DNA of 64,000 nucleotides from Enchytraeus crypticus (lineage: Eukaryota > Annelida > Clitellata > Enchytraeida > Enchytraeidae). The position numbers were made by a program, and so were the translations under genes. The notes beneath the pieces were generated by a model. It worked only from the letters and a program-made list of their open reading frames with translations. It was not told where the DNA came from and made no database searches. The stretch spans positions 896,501-960,500 of the forward strand of contig CAJHZI010000753.1 in the NCBI GenBank assembly GCA_905160935.1. The letters run 5' to 3'. This document shows positions 1 to 11,342 of this stretch, piece after piece. How positions within the stretch are numbered: the first letter of the stretch is position 1; every line of letters starts with the position of its first letter.

Positions 1-743
1 ATAAAAATAAAAATAATAATAATAAGAGTGCTACTGTAGCGCATGACAACATCAAGAATTATTTCAAGTCTATTGATTATCATCAGGCACATGTGATATT
101 CACTCAACTAGATTAAACCATATTAAACTATAGGCCTATGACTAATATAAGCACCAATATATTTGCAGATCTCAATTTTAAGCTTAACATGTCCAATGAC
201 CAATTCGTGAATACATATTAATTATATATAATATGTAAAATATGCCTTTTACAAATATATTTATCTGTTATTTAAGTAAACATCTGTTTAGCAATGTGCT
301 GGCCATGTAATTATAAAATACTCTGCTAAATTATTAATACGAGAGGCTTCACTGAAAACAATTTAACACATCTAGAAATTTACTGTTCGAAACTATCAAT
401 TTATTGATCCAGCGAATGTTTGAAATTTTATATTCCGATGACCTCACCCAGACTCCAAGCACACTGGAAACGTTTAGTATCGTTCATCTAAATTACTATC
501 AAGATTATATACTTGTAACACGTTACTGCGCACACTGAATGAAACAATATGTATAAAAAAGCTAGAAGTGTTAATTAATCACAAATAATATATACTGCTA
601 CTTTGCAACACTGAGTTTAAAACAAAAATCGACACCTATTATAGATTATTACAGATATTGCTTTCAATCGAAAGCAGATATAATACTGACCAAGACACAA
701 TTTTGTTTTACGAAAGAATGCGGCAAAGAAGCAAATAGAGATA

Positions 744-1860
744 ATGCGGGTCCTTTGTGAAAGGCGCTTTCAATATGGAAATATGGTTTTTGTATGCTTT
801 ATAGACTTTGAGAAGGCCTCTGTCAGGATTGATGGGAAAACGATGATGGTTACCTTGAAAAGAATAGGATTCGACTGGAGAGATAAAAGACTAATTTTAA
901 ACTCGCACGTGAATCAAAGAGCAATAATCAAAATCCAACAAGAATACGCAGAAGATGGTGAAATAGAACGTGAAGTAGGACAAGGTTGTAGCATTTCATC
1001 ACTGCTGACATTTACATTTTAACATTTTCGCTGAGGCAATGATGGAGGAAGCCATGGAAGAAGGAATAAAAGTAGGAGGAAAATTGTTACAAGATGTACG
1101 ATTTGCAGATGACCAAGGAATGGTAGTGGGCAACGACAATGGACTGCAGAAGATAATGGATAGTCTGAATGATACGGCATTGAAATATGGCATGAAGACT
1201 AACATCAAAAAGACAAAAGTGATGAGAGTGTCCGATAATAATGGTGAAGTTAATATCACAATAAATTGTATAAAATTGGAACAGGTAAGGAATTTCAAAT
1301 ATTTGGGACATATTATAACCAATGAAGTGAGACTGAAATAAGCCGTAGGATAGCACAAGCAAAAGCGGCCTTTGGTAATAGGAAAAGGAAAGTACTAGCT
1401 GTCATCAAAAAGTCTAAAGAAAGAAACAAAGATAAAGATAGTGAAAACCTTGCAATGATTTGGCCCACGCTATTGTATGGATGTGAATTATGGACCATAA
1501 GGGAGGAAGATATCAGGAAACTAGAGGCATTGGAAATGTGGATATGGAGAAGAATGGAATGGATTAGCTGGACTCAAAAGGTCACACAGATAGACAGTTG
1601 GTAAATGTGTATTAAGAAATAGGAAGAAGAGTTGGATAGGACACATTATACGAAGGAAAAGTCTTCTAAAAGATGTCATTGAAGGCAGAATGGAAGGAAT
1701 TAGAGGCAGAGGCAGGCCGAGATTAGGAATGTTACATGAGTTTAAGATTCACTCATATGTGGACATCACGAGGAAAGCGGAAGACAGAGAAGCGTAGAGG
1801 TATTATATACCATGGACTTGCTAGTAGGCAGTGCACTAAGAGAGAGAGAGAGACAAAACA
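744..1860 (+). pseudogene. Decayed LINE reverse transcriptase, family with (AG)n tail
   Basis: Broken reading frames encode a non-LTR reverse transcriptase. From 744 there is CFIDFEKAS (palm motif A region) and GQGCSIS. From 1039 there is VRFADDQGMV, the catalytic FADD box, then KKTKVMRVS and KYLGHIITN. Further degraded frames from 1440 carry LLYGCELWTIREEDIRKLEA. The 3' end (VDITRKAEDREA-like, then a TGGACTTGCTAGTAGGCAGT tail) runs into (AG)n at 1838-1852. Frameshifts near 1020 and 1340 and several stops show that it is dead. Shorter tails of the same family occur elsewhere in the window. Confidence 0.8.
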
Positions 1861-2563
1861 CAAGTTAGGCTCAAGTACGTTTACAATCCTACATAAAATC
1901 TTTTCGGTAGCTACTTATCTACTTAGCTGAACAAGGCCTACATCAAGATATAATACTTTATTCAACAACTTTACATAGAATGAACAAAGTAACGCATAGT
2001 TTTACCTATTTTACCTAATCAAGCTTGTTCTTTGTCACATGATATTGCATTCATAAATTTACCACATCCGATTCGTATTCATGATGAAAATGAGCAATAG
2101 CCATCGAGCCTGCATGAATAATAATCACACACGGTAAGACATCCGGCCTTGACCCCAATCAGTAAACAGGTACATTAAATGTAGATTGTTTTAAGCACAA
2201 TTCCTCGTAAAAGTGTGACGATTCATTGTCAAGGTTGAACGATATAGCCAATAGGAAATAAGTAAACAGGCACTAAGAGGTGAAGGTCGGACGCAGTTTG
2301 CTGGCACACAAATGCTGTTTTTGTATTGTCGATCCCAGCAGTTTGATCTTAAAAGCACAAAAGAATCGACTTCAATGTGTTTCTTTCTTATTAGACGATA
2401 GTTAAAAAAATACGGGGTAAATAAAACATCCTACAAAAGTTTAAATTTTGCATACTGTAATAATCTGCTTTAATATTTTACTTGTAGTCTACGTAAATAT
2501 TAACACATATTTTCAATCATAGGGCCTATGCCCTTATAAATTCGTAATTATTGAATTGTATAT

Positions 2564-2864
2564 CTTTGATATTTACTAAATCACACTAGTCATCGAATAT
2601 TCACTAGGCCTAATGTGTCATTTTACATTTTATTTTTTGTGTACTGAGCCCGGCACAGTACGTAGAGTCAAGTCTATAAAACTACAAATTAAAATTGTCA
2701 TCAGACATATATAGGCCTATTACATATAGCTTTCAGTTCAGTTTTAATGTACAGGCCTATATATGCTGCAAAATGTGCCAAATGTACACAAAAAATAAAA
2801 TGTAAAATGACACATTAGGCCTAGTGAATATTCGATGACTAGTGTGATTTAGTAAATATCAAAG
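2564..2864. repeat. Perfect 81-bp inverted repeat with 139-bp spacer
   Basis: Positions 2564-2644 and 2784-2864 are exact reverse complements over 81 bases. The single-stranded form would fold into a long hairpin. No transposase or coding sequence is inside. It may be a foldback or MITE-like element or a recent local inversion duplication. Confidence 0.85.
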
Positions 2865-3194
2865 GTACGTAGGCCTAATTGTGTTGCGGAATTTTAAGGT
2901 CCATCGATTGATATTGAATTATTCTATAGATAAAAATTATTAACCGAGATTTGCGGAAGCTCAAATTGTTCTGCAGAAGTGCCAAAAAACTATATTCAGG
3001 CTGTCAAACATGATGTGACTACTCCTTTACAATCTGCATTGTATTGTGTTATGCATACGATATTTTAAACTATAATAATTCAATAATATTCTAAATAAAT
3101 TGTGCTACAGCCTTGCATCACTAGATCACTAGCTGCTTCTGTCATGTGCTAATTAACTTAAGATTCACATAGCAGTCGATGTTCGGATATAGGC

Positions 3195-3380
3195 TTACTC
3201 TCTCTCTCTCTCTCTCTTAGTGCACTGACTACTGGCAGGTTCATGGTATATAACGCCTCCACTCTCCTCTGTCTTCCGCTTTCCTCTTCATTTCCACATA
3301 TGAGTGGGTCCTTAAATCATCTAACATACCTAATCTCGGCCTACCTCTGCCTCTTTTTCCTTCCATTCTTCCTCCTATGA
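3195..3380 (-). repeat. 3' tail of the (AG)n-ended LINE
   Basis: On the minus strand it encodes the same LINE tail as at 1700-1850 (GGCAGAGGTAGGCCGAG, then ATGTGGAAATGAAGAGGAAA) and ends in (AG)n, seen here as TC repeats at 3200-3219. It is a truncated 3' fragment. Confidence 0.7.
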
Positions 3381-3589
3381 CCTCTTTTAGTAGGCTTACT
3401 GTATAATCCAGAAAACTGCAGCATATTAATTTATGAAGTCAATTATGAGATACAGTATAAAAAAATTAAAAGCTTTTAGCTCTCCAAAGTGATACTTAAA
3501 CATACAGTATAGTGAAAAGATCATCTTTGATGATATCTATCACTTTTAATACCTGCAGATTAGTCAATTATCCATTTTACCAGTTCTGT

Positions 3590-3690
3590 GAATGCCCGAG
3601 ATTTAACTCTTTGCTCACGGGACTTGATCCCAGAACAGCCATTTAAAACCTTATGACGTTACCTAACGCACTTGATTACACACTGAGTTG
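3590..3690 (-). repeat. tRNA-derived SINE fragment (family D)
   Basis: It is related to the SINE at 26018-26165: a GAATG...CGAGAT end, a B-box-like GGGACTTGATCCCAG and a CATTTAAAACCTTATGACGTTA segment, read in reverse. It is degraded. Confidence 0.45.
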
Positions 3691-4306
3691 TTACATGAAC
3701 GAACTACACGTTACACAACATGCAGAGTTAGAGATGTTTTTTAAAATCAATTTTCTATGTTGGCATATTTTACTACACGCAGCCACATGCATGATTATAC
3801 AACATACAATATCTGCCACAAGCCGTGCTATAATGAAGTAAATATGCAATTTAACGTCTATTTTCAGTATAATTAGGCCTATATAAAAAGGAATAATTAG
3901 GCCTATATCTTATTTTATGTACGATATTTTTGTGCATTTCACAACAACTAAAATCTATTCACAACATAAATATAACGAGTACAATCGAGATTGAACTTTT
4001 TCCCTAACAAAATGTCCTCTCGGTTCTACACAAACAACATCGTCGAGTTTTTTGTTGCATATAGCTTTTGTTTTACATCGGCCTCTATTATAAACATGTA
4101 GGCCTATATATACATGTATGTACTGTACACGATTACTCCATCAGACACAAGTTACACACAAGTTGCTAGAGAAGCTGTCACAAAATCAGCTAATTTGACC
4201 GGGATTAGAACTGACTCTTCAATAATGTATATATACATTTATATAGTATATCTATATATATAATATATTGAATAATATACAGTATATATAATTAATAATC
4301 ATTAGC

Positions 4307-4309
<3 letters not shown>

Positions 4310-4358
<49 letters not shown>
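4310..4358. repeat. (TA)n microsatellite, left flank of foldback element
   Basis: A pure TA tract directly abuts the 5' inverted repeat of the foldback element. It was probably the insertion target. Confidence 0.9.
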
Positions 4359-4362
<4 letters not shown>

Positions 4363-5114
4363 CTGGGGCAAAAAAAATAATCCCCTAGCGAAATCTCAAT
4401 AACTTTAAGAAAACTCAAAATATCTCTACGAAATTTACGGAGCTTCTAGGGGAGAAATTTCTGCGTATATCTTGAAAATTTGATGAAAATCCATTTAGCA
4501 GGAAAAATATTACAGCGTTTCTACGAAAAAAGTGCAAAATCAGTTTTAACAAGGCTTTTTTTGCCAAAAGTCTTAATAATTTGGACAAAACTCAAAATAG
4601 TTTTACAAAATTTTCGGAGCTTCCAAAGGAGGAATTTCTACACATATCCTGCAAATTTGGTGAAAATTTATTCAGAAGTAACAAAAATACAGTTTTTTTT
4701 CGAAAAAAATGTTAAAACCGATTTTAGCAAGGCTTTTTTAAACAAAAGTACCGGACATTTTCTTCAAAATTTAGGAATAATTTTAACATAAGAATGAATT
4801 TTAAGCATCATTTATTAGAGTAGCTAACAAGGTAGTGCAGGCCTAAACTGCACCACTTAAGTAAACGTCCCTTTTTAGGGTCGTTATTTTCTTTAAAAGG
4901 AACGACTGACATTTTGAAAAGCCTTGTTAAAATTTATTTTAGCACTTTTCTCGTTGAAATGCTGTAATTTCGTAACTAATGAAAATATTATCATCAAATT
5001 CGCAGGTTATACGCATAAATTCCTCCCCTAGAAGCTCCGAAAATTTCGTAGAGATATTTTGAGTTTTCTTGAAGTAATTGAGGTTTCGCTAGGGGATTAT
5101 TTTTTTTGCCCCAA

Positions 5115-5118
<4 letters not shown>
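4359..5118. mobile_element. 760-bp TA-flanked foldback DNA transposon (MITE)
   Basis: The ends are inverted repeats: CAGACTGGGGCAAAAAAAAT at the left and CAGATTGGGGCAAAAAAAAT at the right on the other strand. About 110 bp match at roughly 90 percent, and weaker pairing continues inward to about 220 bp. Both sides abut (TA)n, as expected for insertion at TA by Tc1/mariner-type transposases. No transposase frame is present, so it is non-autonomous. Confidence 0.82.

Positions 5119-5174
<56 letters not shown>
5119..5174. repeat. (TA)n microsatellite, right flank of foldback element
   Basis: A pure TA tract abuts the 3' inverted repeat, mirroring the left flank. Confidence 0.9.
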
Positions 5175-5176
<2 letters not shown>

Positions 5177-6240
5177 AAAATATAGAATATTTCTTAGCTA
5201 TTTCATAGTGAAATTTATTTTAATCAGACCATCATAATAGAGCATTAAATATATTACGTAAATATCATTGTAGCCGATCCCTAAAACTCTCAAAGGTTTT
5301 ATGCAATGGAGAAATACAGAATGTAAAGAAAATATGCCACGAAAACATTCATCTGTTAACTTAAATTAGCAATCTGGTATGCTAAATACACTGTTAACCA
5401 GGGCTGTATTGTTTTAGAGTGAATAAAACAACGATTTGAAAGTTCAGGTTCTTAGGTTCAACTTGGTTCGTCTACTAAGCACTTTGATAGTAATTTGATG
5501 TGACCTAGCAACAATGTATCTGCATTAGTTCGAGTAGGCAGGCGCTTGATAGAATTATACGAGACAAAGTTAATCGGGACTGAAAAATTGATTGTAAATC
5601 AGTTCAAATGGCATTTGAGAATCTCGTGACAAAAATACAAACCTTAATCATCAAATATAATCTGGGCTTGTTTAAGAAATATTGAAACTTTTTTCATGTA
5701 AATATTAAAATGTCAGAGGAGTACTATTTGCTTTTGCAAACAATTATTACATATTTAAAAAATATATTTTAATAAGGGCGCTAATGCGCCTTTACAAATA
5801 TCACAATGACAGAAAGGCGACACCAAGGATTTATAATTTCAAATTGTGTTTAAGCAAAATAGAAATATTACAGTATACTTCTAAACTGGTAAATGTTATT
5901 TACATATTTCATAGGCACATCAACCAATATCATGAAGCTATCTTTCTCACTCGAGTACAGCTTGCGCTTCAAGTAATATATATATAAGACCTAGCTGAAT
6001 AAAAATCTGAAAATCATACATCTATAAAAAATAAATCTGAAACAATAGAAAGTACGAAAGAGGTGTTAAATAGACCGTTCCTGAGAATTTTTAAACTACC
6101 AGCAACTGCACATATTATGCGAAATATACGAATGTACATAACCTATTAAAAATCTAGTCAGGAAAAGAAGAAGAGAGGAAGACCTATATTAACCTTCTAA
6201 ATTAAGAACAAAAAACAAAATTCCAAACCTGAACAACAAA
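5175..6240. other. Gene-free stretch
   Basis: AT-rich unique sequence with no recognisable gene, repeat family or RNA. Open frames here are short and look random. Confidence 0.5.
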
Positions 6241-6284
6241 ATGGCATTCTTTGTGCCTTCTTTATACAATTATACGTCATTAAT

Positions 6285-6410
6285 TTCCAGCGTTATGTCC
6301 GGGACACTGAAGAATAGACCAACCGTAAACTGCAAATGTCGTAAGAGGCGAGTGCGCAAGAACTGAGGAAGACAAATGGAAACCACCTCAGAAGCCACAT
6401 TATTCCTAAG
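6285..6410 (+). repeat. SINE with GTCGTAAGAGGCGA core (family C)
   Basis: It contains GTCCGGGACACTGAAGAATA, GACCAACCGTAAACTG and the core TGTCGTAAGAGGCGA. The same core recurs at 21105, 37497, 39145, 61655 and, reversed, at 23808, 28610 and 60810. Confidence 0.65.
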
Positions 6411-6547
6411 CTATAGGCTACATTAAAGTGTAGATAAGGCCTCTTGTGAAGGGAATAATTCGTTGATCGATGAAGTGCGATTTATGGAGTGTGAATAGCA
6501 GAATGCGAGTAGGATTATGTACCTAGTTCCTGAATCTTGGCAGAACT

Positions 6548-6550
<3 letters not shown>

Positions 6551-6592
<42 letters not shown>

Positions 6593-6604
6593 GAGAAAGA
6601 GAGA
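6551..6604. repeat. (GA)n microsatellite
   Basis: Nearly pure AG repeat with a few interruptions. No coding content. Confidence 0.9.
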
Positions 6605-7244
6605 TGTAAACAGTACAACAAATAATTGATTAAACATCGTTAGTTTTCAGTCCACTCTTCGCTGTTAGTTAGCCGCATTATAGACATAGTTAGCTGCAAT
6701 ATATAAATAAAAACATAAGTACTGAATAAAGATTACAGAAAAATCTACCGAAAATCTCTGTAGCCCCTACATTTCGATTGACCGTCACGAATTAGAACTG
6801 TCCTACAAACACGACAAGAGCACAAATGATCTTATCTAACGAATTGCACTAGTAGAAGCTTAATAGGTTAAAGATCAGAGTTAAAATAAAACTACAATCC
6901 CTCCCACCATTAGAGACAAACACACACTAAAATTTATATTTTTGCTTCGTAACAATACATATGTTCTTACAACAATGGATAACAAACACATATACATATT
7001 ATAGTTAAGAGACATTAAAGGCAGCCAATGAAATTATAATATCCAACGATATGTCATGTGAGGGCTTAGCTAAAGGCAAGATATAATCATATGCAGTCAA
7101 TTCAAACAGCTAATTCTAAATTTTGATTAATATAATAGTTTTTCAAACGAGCATCACCGACACAAGCAAAAAAATAATTCAGAAAATACAATACAACAGG
7201 TCATTCATAAAAAGCATTACACCTATAATTCTGAATTTGAAATT

Positions 7245-7250
7245 TTTATT
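7245..7250 (-). promoter_or_regulatory. Candidate poly(A) signal of receptor A
   Basis: This is the nearest AATAAA on the minus strand downstream of the receptor A stop, about 335 nt past it. Such hexamers are common by chance in AT-rich DNA, so the call is weak. Confidence 0.3.
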
Positions 7251-7583
7251 GTTTTTATACTTTAAACACTATTATGGTTAAGGTCGCATGCATATGCAGA
7301 TTAGTAATTCAAATTCTACATCACTTACTTCTGTAAAAATGACCTGACCTTTGTAATTCTAACAATATTAATAAATTCTAAAATTGAAAGAAAATATAAA
7401 GGAAAAATGTCTGAGAAATTCTTTCTATAAATTTCAGTATATTTTATAGATCACTAAAGGAATGTTATACTATGTCAATAATCCTGGAGAAATTTAAATG
7501 TTTATAATCAACGTCCTTCACATCCTAGCAGCACGACCATATTTAACAAATAGAAACTACTTAACAACACGAGTCACAGTTGT

Positions 7584-7828
7584 CTACGAAGACCATATTT
7601 CGTACATAACCGGAGGGAATTCAACAATTCCAGCCCAATCGCTGGCAAACTTTTCCTCTGCTTTAATGTTTTCATCGTGAGCAGATTTCATGTAGAGCAA
7701 GCAGTCGATGAATTTCGTCAGCCTCATCTTGTTGTTGGGATGATGCTTTACGAAGAGATGCAGCAGACAATTGAGCAGAAGTTCCTGACTCTTCTCAGCC
7801 ACCTCGTGCCTCTCCAACATGTGGTGAT
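7584..7828 (-). CDS. Receptor A exon 6: LBD end and AF-2
   Basis: The terminal coding exon encodes about 81 residues, starting [10 protein letters not shown] and ending [11 protein letters not shown] plus stop. The AF-2 helix fits the hydrophobic-hydrophobic-x-Glu-hydrophobic-hydrophobic rule (VMYEIW), so ligand-dependent coactivator binding is plausible. Its 3' splice site has been copied into the neighbouring intron as a minisatellite at 7819-8450. Confidence 0.9.
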
Positions 7829-10800
7829 CTGTAAACAACAACAACAACAACAACTACAGGTGATGATCTGAAACAACAACAACAACAGGTGGTGATCTGT
7901 AAACAACAACATGTGGTGATCTGCAAACAACAACAACAACAGGTGGTGTTCTGAAACAACAACATGTGGTGATCTGTAAACAACAACAACATGTGGTGAT
8001 CTGCAAACAACAACAACAACAGGTGGTGATCTGCAAACAACAACAACAACAACAGGTGGAGATCAGCAAAACAACAGGTGGTGATCTGAAACCTACAACA
8101 GCAACAACAGGCGGTAATCTGAAAAAAAGCTAAAAAAAGCTCATAAAGCTACGGTTAACGTCAGTTTCCTTACTCGAAGCGATGTCAGTGACGGGCGAGC
8201 CCAGGTTTTGAACACACATACTGATCTACGGTCGAGTATCTTACCGATTTCACCACCGGCTCCAGCCAGACAACAACAACAGGCGGTGATCTACAAGCTA
8301 CAACAACAACAACAGGTGGTGATCTGCAAACAACAACAACAACAGGTGGTGATATGCAACCAACAACAACAAAAGGCAGTGATCTACAAACAATAACAAC
8401 AAAACAGATAGTAAGTGATCGAAAACAACAACATCAGTGATCTGCAGCTCAATTTCAAATCTACATTCACATTCAGGAAAATATACTGCCAGAATAAAAT
8501 AAACTAAAATTACAAAATTATAAAACTGGGTAATAATAATCAAAACATAGTACATTTAATAGGTTAAATAATAGACATGTTGAATAAAATAATAATGCAC
8601 TAAAAATCATAACAATAATCTGGTGAATTGACGTAACTCAAAAATACCCACCAATAGATTTCCTCAAAAGCAACCTACAAGCAGCATGCAACAGCCTGTA
8701 CCATATTGTCCGGCGAACCTGTAAATCTCACTTTTAGATTGGATTTTGCATTGCGATTAAAAATTAGAGGCATAACTACAAAATTATAAGAAAGGGGAGG
8801 TACTGATATTAAATCAGAGCTATGGCTCTTTTATGGTAGCCTCTTTGTATTGTTATCTGTTTATTTAACTACATTCACGTTCCTATTGTTTGTACAATCT
8901 GTGCTGTGATGAAAAAATAAACAATACTAAACTGAAAAACTGAAATCAAGGATGAGGAGCTTTGAAGTCTAAATTCTGCAGACTTCTGTATGACTACAAT
9001 AAAAATCTCTACACAACAGACTTAACCCATTACAGCCCAGCGTCCCTTTTAAGGGACGCTTGGTTATAAGTCACTAAATTAAAAAGTTGTACTTGGAGCT
9101 ATGTAATTAGTGACTTATATGTTGTAAAAATGATAAAGGTAACACAGAAACATAAAAGAACAATTTGATATAAAAATAAGGTTGTGGGAGCGTGACTTGA
9201 AATCAGCTGTACTTAGAAAATGGCTGCAAGATTCAAAGACCTGTAAGTAACCATCCCAATTTTATTTAATTTATATTGTATATATAATTGTTTTTGCATA
9301 AACTCGTTTATTACATGTATATCTTTATTTCTAATTGAATATAGTTGCAATTCTTGGAAATTGGTTCATGGAAAACGTTGTTTGAATATTTGTTTCCCTT
9401 ATAAGGGACGCTGGGCACTAGCCGTACTAAAAATTTCATAATTTCACTATAGTTGTGGCGCAACTTTTAGCCATAACTCTGCTGTTATATGAACTTTAAA
9501 CCTTAACCAAGGTTATATTGTCTCACAATATCGACTCTGACCATTTAAATTCGTAGTACTCTTGACGTCTAAGTTGTGTTTTTGCACTACAGTGGCACAA
9601 GTTCCTCAACTTCTGGCTGAATGATCAAACGATGAATTAATTACCAGTTGACATCTGCAAACAACCTCTAGCGGATGCTCATGGTATAACAGACGAGGAT
9701 AGAGCGACATATGCATCATATAGCTTTCTAAGAAACTTGAGTGCCTGTGGATTTCAAGCCAGTGGAACAGTTAAGAGAAAAACGGACATGGCATGCCCTG
9801 TCCCATGAAGTAACTGACGACAGTGAAGAAAGAACCTAGAGGTTCATATGATTACAGAAACAGCGATGAAACACTAATGATCCGTTGGAGTGATGGCAGT
9901 GTTGTGACGCTAGGAAGCAAATTCAACAAATATTACAAAGGTTCAAAGATCATCTCAGGCAGTCAAGCCCAGGATATTTGTTCCTCAACCAACAATATTT
10001 GACATCTACAACTCAGGAAAGGGTGGCCTTTACCAGATGGATCAGCAGGTTCTGCATGTCGCACTCAGATTCATCAGCGTAAGTCATGGTGGCCAATAGT
10101 TATCTACCTCACTTACGTTACAGTTGTCAACTCATGGTATCTTGGCCGCTGGATCGGGGTATACATTGATAGTCTGCTCGCATTCCGACGAATTCTGGCG
10201 ATTGATCTTCTCAGATGCTATGGAACATCGTCCTTACAATCGTTCAGCGATCTCGAGTAATGGGGTGTGCTACGATGGGCTATACCACTGGATTGGGAAG
10301 AATTTCCCCAACGTCGCTTCAAAGCCTGCGGCCTATGGTCGTACTATAAGTGCAACAAATGTGACGTAGCGTTTCATATGGAATGATTCGAGAACTACCA
10401 TGCACTGTCCTGAACCTACATTTATAGGCTAACATGGCAACAGGGCGAATATGCACCGATGCAAGACTCCTAACTGTACTAGGATATGCGTATTTGATAC
10501 GTTTATTCAGCCTGAAAACATCAGTAGTTGCCAAGATTTTGAACAAAAGGACTATTGGCGTTGTTATTGAACCATATGATTTGTAACAATTCTCTTACAA
10601 ATAATTTTAAATTAATAATTTTTTCATAAATTTAGAGTATTATTCGTATTTTTACCCTTATTGTAAGAATTATAAATCATTTTCACGATGTCTATTGTGA
10701 GTTCCTTCGTTTTAAATGTTGAACGTTTTTCGTGAGGCTAGTGCCCAGCGTCCCTTATAAAGGACATCATATTTTTCCCAAATGGAGAAATGAGAGTTCA

Positions 10801-11267
10801 ATTTTCAAATAGGACATCATTTCTGAGCACCAAAGGATGAAAAAATTGTAAAAAGTTTAATGCTTATGAACAAAATTTAACTTTGTGCACTAATGGGTTA
10901 ATAACACCTCATCCTTAACTTTCGTAGTCCACTCGAAATAAGTACATCAATTTGAGATATTCATACATTATGATTTATTGCACGACTTGACTAACCGCAG
11001 GACATGACACAGAATGCAGCAAATGTAACAGCTTCTTCATCCGTCAAGTTAAGATCTTTGATTTTCCTCTGAAGGTCAAACAGCGCTTGAACAATTTCCG
11101 GATCGTTGAACTTTGCCATATCTTCCGCGCTGACCAGCCGTCCATCACAGCTGGCATGCAGACGAAGCTCATGGTTGAAACAACGATGACTCAGTATCAT
11201 CCAGCAGTAGAACCGGGTTGCTAAGAAAAATATAAGCTTAGTTCTAGATACTGTATATACTGAATAC

Positions 11268-11342
<75 letters not shown>

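Noticed and set aside
4480-4791. 103-aa basic open frame
   Set aside because: It lies entirely within the arms and interior of the foldback transposon and has no known domain.
7795-8069. Leu- and Cys-rich frames on the minus strand
   Set aside because: They are translations of the (CAA)n-based minisatellite. They matter only as possible readthrough from decoy splice sites, not as separate genes.
7819-8450. CRISPR-like array of short repeats
   Set aside because: Units have no unique spacers, the DNA is eukaryotic, and the unit is derived from an exon junction.
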